A program made the translations under genes and the position numbers. The notes beneath the pieces are model-generated. The model searched no databases, had not been told where the DNA came from, and worked only from the letters and a program-made list of their open reading frames with translations. This document shows, in pieces, positions 13,311-25,625 of a stretch of DNA of 64,000 nucleotides. Each line of letters begins with the position of its first letter. The first letter of the stretch is position 1. The DNA comes from Dasypus novemcinctus (taxonomy: Eukaryota; Chordata; Mammalia; Cingulata; Dasypodidae): the NCBI RefSeq assembly GCF_030445035.2, contig NC_080702.1, positions 28,536,053 through 28,600,052 on the forward strand. The letters run 5' to 3'.

Positions 13311-13499
13311 CTGGCCCCAGCCACCCCCAGCCTCAGGGCCCCCTTCCCTTCCAGGTCCACCTGGCCAAGTCCTTCTGCTGACCCCAGCCATCGTGGGCCA
13401 GGCCAGGCAGGCGCTTCCCTCCCCAGCAGCCAGTCTGGGCCACCCCCAGACTCCACTCACACCCCTGGGCCTGTCCTGCCCCCCGAAACACGGCTAGTC

Positions 13500-16105
13500 G
13501 GAGGGAGGATCTGCGCGAGATTGTCAAAGAACTGAACTGAGAATCAACAGCAACAAAGACTATCGATCTAAAGGGGAAGGGCAAGATCTACCTTTGTCCT
13601 TAGTAGATGTTCGATGTGAAGGTTTTATAATTAAATTCTTGTTTCTACTATAGCCTGGGAGTTGAGTTTGGTTCTTGCATTTCCTGTGTTCATTTAAATG
13701 AGATACAGGCTCTGGCAGTGCTCAATCAAAGGAGAAATCCTGCAGAGTCATCCATTGATTTTAGAAGGGAGAAGCGACAAGAGCCAGCTGCCCCTCCCCG
13801 GGTTCCTGAAGCCAACATGGGCATCCACAGCAGAGAGCATTTCGGTGCGTTTCGGCATTCCACCCGGCGGGAGCCGAGAGCTCCCAGGAGGACTGTCAGG
13901 CTTAGACCATTCTCAAAGACCGTTTCCTGAGCCCGGGCAGGGCAGCGGTTGCCTTTCTACCTCTTTGGAGGAAGAAGGAACCTTTCCCGCTTCTTGCCTG
14001 AGGCTTTGCTTGCACACCAAATAGGAACTTGTCATTTTCAAGGGCAAACGATAGGGTGACAGCAGCAGTAGGTAGGGCAAGGAGAACATAGCTGAGAATG
14101 TGGAATGGAAAGGGCCAGAGGAGCCAACGAGGAGGATTCTTGGCACCAGTGCAAGGGCAGGCAGACCCGGCCTCCTCGGTGCCCCTCAGGGCCTCATGGT
14201 CCAAGCTTGACCTTGGAGTTCCTGCTTTGCGATCCTCATTCCTGGCACCGGAATTCCTTTTCCTGAGGCGGGGACGGGGGTTTGAGCTGCAGCGTCCCGG
14301 GCTCCAGCTGGGCCTCCTTGGTGTCCTCACCACTGCCCCCTGTGAATGAGTGCTTCCCACTGCCGTGCCATTCCCTGTGCACGTCCTTCCCCCGGAAAAT
14401 GTGGGCTCCCCCGGGGGCTCTCCTTGCTGGCCGGGGCCTGCGTGCCAGGAGTTCTCAATGCCAAGACAAGAGCGCTCCTTCCTGGCAGCCAGAGACCCCG
14501 CGCGCCCTTTTCTGCGGGTCGAGGGGAAGACGGGCCGTGCGTTCTGAGGTCCACACTCCCGCTGTGTGGCCGCTGCCTGGCCTCAGGAGGAGTTTGGCTT
14601 TGAGCGCCTCGAGCTTGTGGGACCCTGGGAGGGCTGCGTCCATCGGTGCACAACTTGGGCTCTGCTGATGTCACCAGGGTGTGGACAGGTCCTGTCCAGA
14701 GGGGGTGCAAGTCACAGCCTGCTGGGACCGACGAGCACAGTCTTGCCCCGATTCCCCTCATGGCACGTTCAATCGCTGAGCAGCTCCCTGTCCGGGGGGG
14801 TGACAGCCCCTGTCCTGAGCTCCCCGTGGGCTCCAGCCTGGCTTCCCCATGACCGGGAGCTAAAGGTGGAAGCCCTGGCTCAGCACAGAGCCCAGGAGCC
14901 TGCACCAGCCTCCCGCCTGCCCCAGGTGAGGGCCGAGAGGCCCCTTCCATCTGGGTGATCGGGGAATTCCAACACTCTCATCATCCACTTTCAAGAGGAA
15001 ATATTGGTCTCGAATGCACTTTCTCTGTCAATAAGAGAGTCTCTAGCTCCAGCGGGCGCCGTGAGCTGCTGGTGCTGAATGCTCACCTCTGAAAGGGAAA
15101 GCGTCACTGATTGCCGGAGGGTTGCTGTGATACCAGTCATTGTCCCCCAATGCTCGTTCCGTACTGGTAGTGGGGCTCGGTTCCCTGGCCTCCCTCACGT
15201 CCTCTCCTACCCCAGCTGGGACAGGCTGGACATCCAGTTCAGGGATCCCGTCTGCAAACACAGGGGCCGGGTGGCCGAAGAGGAAGAGGAGGGGGCCGCC
15301 TGGCCTTGTCGTCGGCCACACTCCCCTGCCTGCCCCCAGGTGCCCTGCTCCTGGCTGTCCTCTGTGGGCGGCGCCTGGGCACCTTGACCGTGGGGAGGTG
15401 GCCAGATATCAGGTAGCCTCCCCCCCGCCCTCTTCACCCCCAGCTTCTCCAGGCTCTCCAAGCCCACCAAGCCCATCAGCAGCATGGCCCCCCCATCCGG
15501 CAGTGTTCCAGGAGCCCCCAAGTTCCATGGGACCAGGGAAGCACAGGGAGGGCTGGTGGCACACAGCGTTTGCTGCTGCCTGCGAGCAGAGTGCCCTGCA
15601 GCGACCAGTGGGCATCACTGCCCTATGCGCAGAGTCCCCCTGGTCGACTGAGCCGGCCAGGGCCTGCGGGCGCATGTGCTCCCTGATCCTGCGGAGGGAG
15701 AATGCTCACACCTGTGGGTCCCTGGGTGCAGCGTGGTCTTGCCAGAGACCCTCCCCGCCCACTCCTACCCAAGCACCAGAACAGAAGTGGAACCGGGCAG
15801 CAAGGAGGGAACAGTCAGCAGCGTGGCACTGCCCTGCCACTGGGAGCCACATCAGCCGGGGAGGCTGCCAGGCAGCGGCTGATGCAACGAGCTCCGACCC
15901 CAGGGTGGCTATGGGAGAACGTCCCTGCCTGGAGCCCAGCAGCAGGCCAGCAGTCGGGAGCCACCTGGAGAGCCGTGGGCAGGGGAGGAGTGGCCAAGCC
16001 CGAGGCTGAGGGCAGTTTCCCAGATGAGAGCCCTGTCCTGTCCTCTCCCGGGGTGTGGGCGGTAGGCGTGCCAGCCATGCACCCACACCCATCCATGGGA
16101 GGCGA
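13500..16105. other. GC-rich sequence downstream of the RalGDS-like remnant, no gene recognised
   Basis: A possible 3' untranslated end (ataattaaattcttg near 13630) lies just after the RalGDS-like exons, but no clear polyadenylation signal is visible. Open frames up to 289 codons (15140-16009) overlap on both strands and match nothing I know. One stretch at about 15216-15340 starts after a fair AG acceptor and encodes an acidic run (VAEEEEEG). I cannot assign it to a gene. Confidence 0.35.
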
Positions 16106-16230
16106 GCTGGCACGTGCTGAGCGCACGCTCACACACTTGATGTCCAGCTCTTCCGTATAAAGCTGGGAAACTGACACCGAGAGAGAGGGAGCAACTGGCC
16201 TGGGGCACAGGGCTGGGCAGAGTCCCGCGT
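16106..16230 (+). repeat. Probable MIR SINE fragment
   Basis: The order of motifs fits the 3' half of an ancient MIR: a 'ctgagcgcacgctcac' segment, then 'agctgggaaactgacacc', 'gagagagggagcaactggcc' and 'ggggcacagggctgg'. Divergence is high, as expected for a repeat predating placental mammals. Confidence 0.5.
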
Positions 16231-17215
16231 GTAAGGTAGTCTGGGAAGATTCCTGGGCCAGGGCTTCTCCCAGAAGCAGGAGCTTCTGTTCCTCCCCTTC
16301 CTGCTCCAGGTCTCAAGGGACCTTCAGGAACTTCTCTATTTGAAAAGAGAAGGATGAATCCAGGGCTGCAGTTTCCTTGGGACCACTGCTTTGGGCCCAT
16401 CGGTGCTCTCTCCCACTCAACAGAAGGCGAGTGCGTCAGACTGCTCACAACCACGCCAGCATTTCCAGTGAGGAGCACAGAATGAATGAGTGGACACTCA
16501 AATGACGGTACCACAAGATCCCTTGACCCCAAGGCAATGGGACACTCTCCCCTGGCTCCAAGTCCCCCACCAAGACCTCAAGACTCTTTTGGCAAAATGG
16601 ACTGAAGAAGGACAATTCCAGCTGAGCACTGGGCTTTGCCAAAGCAAGCCCAAAGAGACGTTATTCAAACAAAGGTCGGTCTTTGACCATCAATGGTCAG
16701 GGACCAGGCCACTCAGGGTGTCCCTGTCCCATGGGTAAGGAGATGCAAACCAAGAGCAGCCCCTTTCCTAGCTGCAGCATCTTCCACTTGAGCTCTTCCT
16801 GTCTCAGCCAGAGAGTGATGGTGACAACTGGCTCTGCCTGCTGGACAGCGGCCTGGTTCGTGGATGCACTGAACCAGGGCATCCTTCCTTCAAGGAATGT
16901 CCCCTCCACCCAGGGCTTGGAGGACGGCATCAAGCATCACGTCACAGTCAGGGCCAGACCCAGTTGCTCCCAGGGTTGAGATCCCAGCTCTCGGAGAGGG
17001 CCCTGCCAGGGCTTTTCTGGCTACTGCGCTGACAGCAGGGTGCAGGGCTTATCCTGAGCTCTTCATTCGACCTGGGCACAAGCTTCTGCTGGTTGGGGCA
17101 GCCCCAGCCTTCAGTCCACGGAGTCAAACATCTCTACCTCCATCTCATTCCTGTCCAATGGCTCGAGCACCTCTCCCTCCTCTTCAGCATCCCCCTCATC
17201 CAGAGGCTGAAGTCT
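16231..17215. other. Unassigned sequence to the right edge of the GC-rich block
   Basis: No exon or named repeat was recognised. The segment ends in a GA microsatellite (17216-17230) that forms the junction with the second LTR piece. Confidence 0.35.
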
Positions 17216-17559
17216 GAGAGAGAGAGAGAGCTGGAATCAGGGGGCCCGTGAGTAGAGACTCATCAAGCAACTTTATTGTTTACAAGGGGCTCTCTATATA
17301 CCCCAGTCTATGCGACAACAAGCAGCAACTGTGCAGTTAACTATTAGCATTACTAAGGAACTCAAAAAATCTTATCTCAAGGTACGAAGTCTAAGTGTTT
17401 TATTTACTACAAAAGGTATGTGCTCATCGTTTCTTTCAGCCTTTAACAGCTTCATCCTGTTTGCCGGGAACTCTTAATTACTGCATTCCTTAAGGTGCAA
17501 GCATAGCCATGGAAACAGCACTTCTCTCCTGTGAGACCACTGTGCCTCAGTTTCCAACA
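17216..17559 (-). mobile_element. LTR piece, class II (ERVK-like), 5' part of the element
   Basis: Aligned by eye with the whole solo LTR at 50747-51154, this piece covers everything the 940-1020 piece lacks. It includes the plus-strand stretches 'acaaggggctctctatatac' (a TATA box region when read on the minus strand) and 'tgcctcagtttccaaca'. It ends CA and is followed at once by CCAGAC (17560-17565), the same six bases that precede position 940. The two pieces thus appear to be one fossil LTR with a 16.2 kb block between them. Confidence 0.75.
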
Positions 17560-17664
17560 CCAGACTACCAGAATAAGAGCACATGCTCCTACATCTCTCC
17601 AGGTAAAACTGGCCCCCATTGAATAAAACAGGAATTTGGTTCTGAATTTAATCTGGTTGATTTA

Positions 17665-17870
17665 TTTTATTTTTTATTTTTTTATATTTTAGAGGAGTTG
17701 TGAGCTTACAAAATGGTCATGCTTAACATGCATAATTCCCATACATCACTCCTCCACCAACACCATGCATTGTTGTGGAACATTTGCTACAGATTATGAA
17801 AGAACATCAAAATATTAGTATTAGCTATGATATATAGTTTACATTGATACATTTTTTCCAAAATGGTTGA
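17665..17870 (-). mobile_element. LINE-1 3' end fragment
   Basis: A T-rich start followed by 'gaggagttgtgagcttaca', 'atacatcactcctccaccaa' and 'cattgttgtggaacattt' is the same 3' untranslated sequence seen at 22180 and 26160, where it adjoins LINE-1 ORF2. The copy is inserted in minus orientation and is heavily 5'-truncated. Confidence 0.7.
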
Positions 17871-18600
17871 TTTTTAAATCACCTCAAGGAATGGTTCTTT
17901 TCATAAAGGAGTATTGTAAATCAGAAATAGAAATTGAATTTCATAAAAATACTTCCCCTCACAGACCTTAATGTAGATATTTTTCATCTCCTTGGTGAAA
18001 TATAAAGATATTTGGGTTTTCTAATATGGAGACGTTTTAATTCCTGGAATTACTTCACCCTGGCAGAGTTCCAAGATATCCTGTTTTCCTCCCACTGCTG
18101 AGAACAAGCACAACTCACAAATAACAACACTATTAGCTTTATTTCTTGATCCCGGCTGCAAGTTCAGCCCACCTGCCTGCTACTGCTTCACTCTACCACC
18201 TCCAGATTCATCACATTTCCAGGACTCTATGAATCAGCTGGCACCGACTTTAACCTTACTTTCTACATGAGTGTGGAAGGTAGTCTTAAACCAATTAGAA
18301 TATTTCATTCACTTGGGCACACTGATTGGATGGCAGTGGGCAAGTGGGCTAATCACAGCCAACAGGATTCAATTCTGAGAATTATATTAGCATTGTCCAA
18401 AGAAACAATCTCCTCTCCCCCAGGACTTAAACCTGGGAAGAGGGAAGCTTGAATCTTCTGGTCCCACTATGAGGAGAGCCTTCTGAGAGAAAATCCAAGG
18501 CAGGAAGATGGCACCGTCATGATATGGAGACAAATATCATTCAGATGGCCTCTTTTTAGCCAGAATTTAGCCATGCCTAAAGCTAGTTGTATCTAAGTCT
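17871..18600. other. Unassigned AT-rich sequence
   Basis: No exon or nameable repeat was seen. The region lies just downstream (in the minus direction) of the zinc-finger remnant and may contain its former 3' untranslated region. Confidence 0.35.
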
Positions 18601-18604
18601 TTTC

Positions 18605-20405
18605 AATAATCAAACTCCCATGTTTTTCACATTTGTAGGGTTTCTATCCAGTGTGCATTCTCACACGTTTTTGTAAGAATGTGGGCACACTGAAGGCTTT
18701 CTCACATTGTTTACATTCATGGGGTTTCTCTCCAGTGTCAATCTTTCCATGACTTCTAAAGGAAGTGGGACAACTGGAGGTTTGGCAAATTGTTTACATC
18801 CATAGAGTTTCTCTCCAGTGAGAGTTCTTACATGACAGTGAAAGGATCTGGAATAACAAAAAGATTTCCCACAATGTTTACATTGATAGGGTTTCTCTCC
18901 TGTGTGAGTCTTTTCATGTCTTTGAAATAAACTAGAAAACAATGGAAGTTTTACCACACTGTTTACACTGGTAGGGTTTCTCTTTCCAGTCTGCATTATC
19001 AAGTGTCTTCAAAAGGTTAAGAGACAAAGCCTTTCCCATCTTCCCTACATTTATAGGGTTTTCTCCAGTGTGTTTTTCCATGTCTTTGAAAGGATTGGAG
19101 ATAGCTGATAGCTTTCTCAAGTTTTACATTTGTAGTGTTGTTGTTTTTTTTTTACTGTGAGTTCTTACTATGTCTTTGAAAGAATTGACAATAACTGAAG
19201 GCTTTACATTTTTTACATTCATAGGACCTTATAGCCAATGTGTGTTATTATGTTTCTGTGAAATGTTGAGAAACAGATAACTGAAGTATTTTCCACTGTC
19301 CTTAAATTTATAGGGTTTCTCTCCACTATGAGTTCTTTCATGTCTTTGAGAAGATTGAGAATAACTGAAGGTTTTCCCACATTTTTTACATGATAGGGCT
19401 TCTCTCTAGTGTGAGTCCTTTTGTATTTTTTAAAGGAAATGGGGCAACTAAGGGCTTTATCACATTTCTTACATTTATAGGGTCTCTCTCTAGTGTACAT
19501 TCCCAAGTGACTTCAAATTTTTGAGAGATAGATAAGGTCTTTCCCACATTGCTTACATTCAGATGGTTTCTCCCCAGTGTGAGTTCTTTCATGTCTTTGA
19601 AAGAACTGAAGATAGCTGAAGGTTTTTCTACCTTTTCTTACATTCTTAAGGCTTGCCTTCATATTCCTTATAGTCATACAGCACGTATCCAATGTGAGAT
19701 TTGATGAGCCTCTTAAGGCCTGAATGAAGACTTTCCCACAGACACTGCATTCATAAGATTTTACTCCAGTAGTCACCTTATACAGATTAAGACTCTGAAT
19801 TTGGTGAAGGCTTATTTATATTGATTACCTTCATTACTTTCAGAGCTTCTCTCTACCATATGATTTCAGTTAAATAAGGAGTACATTGTTAATGGCTTAT
19901 TAATGATTTGTTTTTTATAAATTTTAGAATTTGTAGGATTCTACCCTGTCTGAAAAGAGAATAAACTAAATGCTCCAGAAGAGGGCTCAACTACAAACAT
20001 TATAAAAATAGTGTTTCTTTTCTACATGGTTTCTTGATATTATTTCCAACTGAATTATGTTTCCAATGATGGACCTCTATGTTACATTTAAGAAAATATT
20101 TTTGACAAAAATCCTCTGAGAAAATAGTTGAAGCCAATCTTATGGTCGTTTCCTCAATTTTTAAAAAATCTCATGACATGTTAAGATTCTCAATTGGTAT
20201 ACTACTTTCTTTTGTGTGTATAACTCATCTCATATTAATCTTCTGGTTTTTGTGCTCATCTTCAATGCTATGGGCATCCATACTTTTTCCTAAAATGCTG
20301 ATCCAAGAATCATTTTTTGTGAACTTTGCTATTTTCTGTCCCTTGGATATGTTTTTCCCAAAAATATCCTCTGGAGAAATTAACCCATTGGCCTGAAATT
20401 GAGTC
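18605..20405 (-). pseudogene. C2H2 zinc-finger array exon of a KRAB-ZNF gene, decayed
   Basis: Read on the minus strand, the exon begins with a spacer (about 20400-19790) and then at least ten degenerate C2H2 fingers. Finger and linker motifs are clear, e.g. YECSVCGKVF (19750), HERTHTGEKPSECKQCGKD, HEKTHTGEKPYQCKHCGKSF (near 18900) and repeated TGEKPY linkers. The frame is broken many times by indels and stops, so no array longer than about three fingers is open. The style of the first fingers (SVCGKVF ... FQRHERTHTGEKP) resembles the ZNF44/ZNF563/ZNF709/ZNF791 group of human 19p13.2, which neighbours MAN2B1 in human. That assignment is from memory and tentative. Such proteins normally repress transposons and genes through KAP1; this copy cannot. 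Confidence 0.85.
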
Positions 20406-20829
20406 TCAACACCGGAGACAAAAAAAAGTAAACAAATCTTATAAGAAGCACAGGACTAAGAGCAAAACACTGAATGTGTTTATAATATTACAGAACATTA
20501 TCAATAACAGGCACAAGTCATAAAAATAGTAAATAATTTAATGAACATGGCAAAACTATTACAAGACTCAAACAAGAAGCTTCTGTGTGTCCCCAAAATG
20601 GCCTTGAAGGCCTATACCCACAATGATGACACTAAGGATGACCTACAACTCTTTTAACCATACAGAAATAATAGCTCTGTTTAATAAATAGATTTTCAAT
20701 GTCATGGAAAAATTATTAGACTCTAGGATGGCTGTGACCATGCCTGCCTTATTTAAAATCTTTTGACAGTGCTGATAAAGAAATACTTGTTCTCTAAATG
20801 ACTAAATGAAGGAATGATGTCATCCTTAC

Positions 20830-20954
<125 letters not shown>

Positions 20955-21626
20955 CTAAAACATCCCACATGTGTGAAGGAGAATGGCTGAGACTAAGTAC
21001 AGGGAATCGATGCTCAGTGCACAGGAGCCTCACATCGTATTTGTGATTTCCAAACATTTGCTCTATGACTTGATCATCAGAACTCTTTCACTTTGTCCAC
21101 ACTCCCTTCCTTACATATTTAGTGAATACATGCAACTAATCTCTGCATTTTCACTGAGATCATTTCAGTTCCTACTGCTCTCTAATGGCAGGGCCCAGAG
21201 TTCCTTGGAAAATTAGAGAAAGGCTAGACAAATGAAGCAAATTTTCCTGTTTGGAGACCATCAAGTCCTTGTGAGAAGAACGACTTCATCTCCTTTATTA
21301 GTCACCATATCACTCAGCACTATATGAAGCAAAGAACCAAGGCTTGAATGAATAATAATGAGAACACAGGAGCTTTACTTCTATTCCCCTCACCAAACGT
21401 GAGAAGCCAGGAGGCCTGTGGAAACCCAAGTTGCAACAAGGGCCAGCAGGCCACTTTTTCCTGAGGTTCTCCAGTCATCAGAAGTAGACAGGTCCAGAAG
21501 GCTGGATGAAAACTTTCTTTTGGAGAAGTATCATAACTTTTTTTCTTCTTTGTGTAATATTTACCACAGACTCGGTTTCTGCTCTTTCTCTCTCTCCCCC
21601 ATTTCATGGAGATTAAGAAGTTATTG

Positions 21627-22046
21627 AAGGTGGTGGGCTTGGCCCAGTGGTTAGGGCGTCCGTCTACCACATGGGAGGTCCACAGTTCAAACCCCAGGCC
21701 TCCTTGACCTGTGTGGAGCTGGCCCATGAGCAGTGCTGATGCATGCAAGGAGTGCCCTGCCACGCAGGGGTGTCCCCCACATAGGGGAGCCCCACGTGCA
21801 AGGAGTGCTCCCCGTAAGGAGAGTGCCCAGCGTGAAAGAAAATGCAGCCTGCCCAGGAATGGTGCTGCTCACACGGAGAGCTGACACAACAAGATGACCC
21901 AACAAAAAGAAACACAGATTCCCATGCCGCTGACAACAACAGAAGTGGACAAAGAAGAACATGCAGCAAATAGACACAGAGAACAGACAACTCTGGTGGG
22001 GGGGAAGGGGAGAGAAATAAATAAATAAATCTTTTTAAAAAAGAGA
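21627..22046 (+). repeat. DAS-type SINE (tRNA-derived)
   Basis: The tRNA-like head shows an A-box region (tggcccagtggttaggg) and a B-box region (gttcaaaccccag). A body with 'gagctggcccatg' and 'acacagattccc' follows, then a (AAATA)n/poly(A) tail. The 11 bp duplication AGAAGTTATTG flanks it at 21616-21626 and 22047-22057. Long open frames on its minus strand recur in every copy and are artefacts of the SINE. Confidence 0.93.
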
Positions 22047-22639
22047 AGAAGTTATTGGAGAAAAAAAAGAAGTTATTGGGAAATTAGAACTTAGACAGGA
22101 GGAAGAAGATATGACAACTTAGAGCACCACAAAATTCCTACACTTAGTGCTGCTGCCCACCTATAAATATATATATATATTTGAGAAGTTGTGAACTTAC
22201 AGAAAACCATACAGTGTGCAGAATTCCATACAACAACCCTCCACCAATACATTACATTGCTGTGGTACATTTGTTACATATTATGAGAGAATATCATAAG
22301 ACCATTACCACTAACTAAGGTCAATAGTGTACATTTGGTATACTTTTTCATATACCCCTATTATTAACACAGTGCCTTCTTTGACGTTAATGCAAGAATA
22401 TGACAGAAAAAAGAATATGACAAAATTGCTGTTAATTATAGTCCATAAATTACATTAATTGTAGTTTCCCATGCACTCCCATATTCTTACCACCTTGTAA
22501 TGGTGGTGTACATTTGTTCTAGCTCATAGAAGAACATTCCTGCATTTGTACTATTACCATAATCCTCATCCACCTCTGGTTTCACTATGTTATTCAGTCC
22601 CTAGATTATTCTCTAGCTTTCTTTCAACTGACATTTTAA

Positions 22640-22872
22640 AAATATTTTATTTATTTATTTATTTATTTTTAATGGTGCTGAGGTCGGGGGATGAGCCTGG
22701 GAGCTTGCATGTGGGAAGCCGGCACTCAACCACTGAGCCACATCGGCTCCCCTGAGCTGGCTCCTCCATTTGTCTGCTTGTTGTGTTTTTAGGAGGCACG
22801 GGGGACCAAATCCGGGACACCTCCACATGGGAAGCAAGCATTCAACCACTTGAGCCACATCCGCTCCCCTGG
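22640..22872 (-). repeat. tRNA-derived SINE with two head-like units
   Basis: Read on the minus strand, two successive tRNA-like heads occur ('gagcggatgtggctcaagtg' and 'gagccgatgtggctcagtgg'), each followed by 'tgcttcccatgtgg'-type sequence. An ATTT-rich tail lies at the left. It is a shorter relative of the DAS-type SINE and sits in the LINE-1 3' untranslated region. No convincing target duplication was seen. Confidence 0.7.
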
Positions 22873-24671
22873 TTAACATTTACATCCCTAAACGACCCCT
22901 TTCAGCCACAATCCCATTTGTAAACCAGCCATGTTAGTTATACTCACCATAATGTGTTAACATCAACTGTATCCATTTCTACATTTTTTAATTCAAGCTA
23001 ATTAAAAATCTGCTTACATTAAGCATCAGTACCCCTTCTCAGCCCTCATCCTATCTTCTAGTAATCTATACTCTTGGTTTTAACTCTACGTGTTTATTCT
23101 TCATATTTAGTTCATACTAGTGAGACCATTCAATATTGTCCTTTTGTGTGCCTTATTTCACTGAGCTAATGTCCTTAAGGTTCATCCATGTTATCATATG
23201 TGTCCCAATTTCACTTCTTCTTACAGCAGCATAGTATGCCACCATATGTGTATAACACGTTTTGTTTATCCATTCATTGGTTGATGGACATGGATTGTTT
23301 CCATCGTTTGGCAATTGTGAATAGCATCACTATGAACGTCGGTCTGCAAATGTCTGTTCATACCACTGTTTTCAGTTCTTCTGGAATATTCCTAGTAGAG
23401 CGATTGCCAGATCATATGGCAGCTCTATATTCAGCTTCCTGAGGAACTGCCAAACTGTTTCCACAGAGGCTGGACCCTTCTACATTCTCACCAACAGTGA
23501 TAGAGTGTTCCTATTTCTCCACATCCTCTCTAACACTTGTTTCCTGTGTTGTTTTTTTAATAACGGCCATTCTTTTAGATGTGAGATGATATCCCATTGT
23601 AGTTTTCATAGCTAGTTATATTGAACATTTTTTCATGTGCTTTTTGGCCATTTTTATTTCCTCTTTGGAGAACTATTTAAGTCTTTTGCCCATTTTTAAA
23701 TTGAATTTCTTGCTCCTTTATTGTTGAGTTATATGATCTCTTCATATAGCATGGAAATCAAACCCCTTATCAGATATTTTCTCCCATTGAGTGGGCTGCC
23801 TTTTCACCTTCTTGACAAAGTTCTTTGAATCACTAAAGTGTGTAAGTTTGAGGAGGTCCCATCTAGCTATTTTTTTTTTCTTTCATTGTTCATGCTTTTG
23901 GTGTCAGTTTTTAGAATCCACTGCCTACCACCAGGTCTTGAAGAAGTATCCCTACATTTTTCTTCTGGGAGTTTTATGGTTCTAGCTTTTATATTGAGGT
24001 CTTTGATCCATTTTGTGTTAACTTTTGTGCAAGGTATAAGATAGGGGTTCTTGCTTTCTTTTGGATATGGATATCCAGTTCTCCCAGCAACATTTATTGA
24101 ATAGACTGTTCTGCCCCAGCTGGGTGGGCTTGTGAGGGGGTGCTTCCGAACCATCAGTTTGGTTCCGTTGGTCCATATGTCTATCTTTATGACAGTACCA
24201 TGCTGATTTTACCACTGCAGCTAGATAATATTATTTAAATTTTTGAAGTGAGAGTCCTCCAACTTCGCTCTTTTTTGTTTCTGGCTATTTAAGGCCTCTT
24301 GCCCTTCCAAATAAATTTGAAAATTTGCTTTTCCAATTCTACAAAAAAGGCTGATGGAACTTTTATCAGGATTGCATTGAACAGGTCTGCCAATTTGGGT
24401 AGAATTGACATCTTAATGATATTTAGTCTTCCAATCTATGAACACAGAATGTTCCTCCATTTATTTAGGTCCTCTTTGATTTCTTTTAGCAATGCATTGT
24501 AGTTTTCTGAATACACATGCTTTATATCCTTGGTTACATTTATTACTAATTATTTGATTCTTTTCATTGCTATTGTAAATGGAATGCATTTTTTCCTGCC
24601 TTCCTCCTCAGATTGCTCATTATTAGTGTATAGAAACACTACTGATTTTGGGGTATTAATCTTGTATCCTG

Positions 24672-25023
24672 GGAAGCAGATGAGCTGCCGTCTACCACAT
24701 AGGATGTCCCAGGTTCAGTTCCCAGTGCCTTCTGGAGAAGATGACCAAGACAGCGAGCTGGCGCAACCAGTAGGTGCAGCAAGCTGACGCAAACTGATGA
24801 TGCAACAAGTAGACACAAAGAGGAAAGACAAAGAGAGAAATAGCAAAGCAGGGAGCTGAGGTGGTTCACATGATTGAGCGCCTCTCTCCCTCATGAGAAG
24901 GGCCAGGCTTGGTTCCTGATACCTCCTAAAGAGAAGATGAGCAGACACAGAGAGCATACAGTGAGGGCAAACAATGAGGGAGGGGCATTAAATAAATAAA
25001 AAATAAATCTTTATTTAAAAATT
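24672..25023 (+). repeat. tRNA-derived SINE, variant body
   Basis: A degenerate tRNA-like head (gggaagcagatgagc...gttcagttcccagtgcc) is followed by a body rich in 'gacacaaagag' motifs, a second head-like unit ('gaggtggttcacatgattga') and an (AAATA)n tail. TTGTATCCTG at 24662-24671 is repeated at 25025-25034, so it is a clean insertion into the minus-strand LINE-1. Confidence 0.85.
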
Positions 25024-25625
25024 TTTGTATCCTGCCACTCTTTTGACTTCATTTATTAGCTCTAGTAGCTTTGTTGCAGACTTTTTGGGACTTTTTAGGT
25101 TTAGGATCATATCATCTGTGAATAGCAGAAGTTTTACTTCTCCCCTTCCAATTTGGATGCCTTTTATTTCTTTTTCTTGCCTAATTGCTGTCGCACATAC
25201 TGAACAACAGTGGTGACAGTGGGTATCTTTGTCTTGTTCCCAATATCAATGGGAATGCTTTCAGTCTTTCACCATTGAATACAATGTTAGCTGTGGGGTT
25301 TTCACATATGGCCTTTATCATGTTGAGAAAGTTTCCTTCAATTCCTATCTTTTTGGAGTATTTTTTCCAAGAAAGGATGCTGTATTTTGTCAAATGCCTT
25401 TTCTCTGTCAATCAAGATGATCATGTGGTTTTCCTTTGATTTATTAATGTGGTGTATTACACTATTTGATTTTCTTATATTGAACCACCCTTGCATGCCT
25501 GGTATAAAACCCACTTGACCATGATGAATAATTATTTTATTGTTTTCTGTGACTCAATTAGCGAGTATTCTGTTGAGGATTTTTTCATCCATATTAATTA
25601 GGGAAATGGGTCTGTATTTTTCTCT

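Noticed and set aside
15140-16009. A 289-codon frame as a new gene
   Set aside because: No domain, no start context, several overlapping frames on both strands of equal quality; GC-rich chance frame.
940-17559. The two LTR pieces as the ends of one provirus with the 16 kb between them as its interior
   Set aside because: The pieces are complementary parts, not two full LTRs, and the interior is LINE-1 and host gene sequence with no retroviral genes seen.
21664-21990. Recurring 80-180 codon frames with a shared 'hydrophobic, Cys-rich' start, also at 28003-28536, 29758-30071, 33508-33913, 37767-38155, 39564-40008 and 43346-43834
   Set aside because: All are the reverse strand of the DAS-type SINE; they look like a gene family only because the SINE is repeated.
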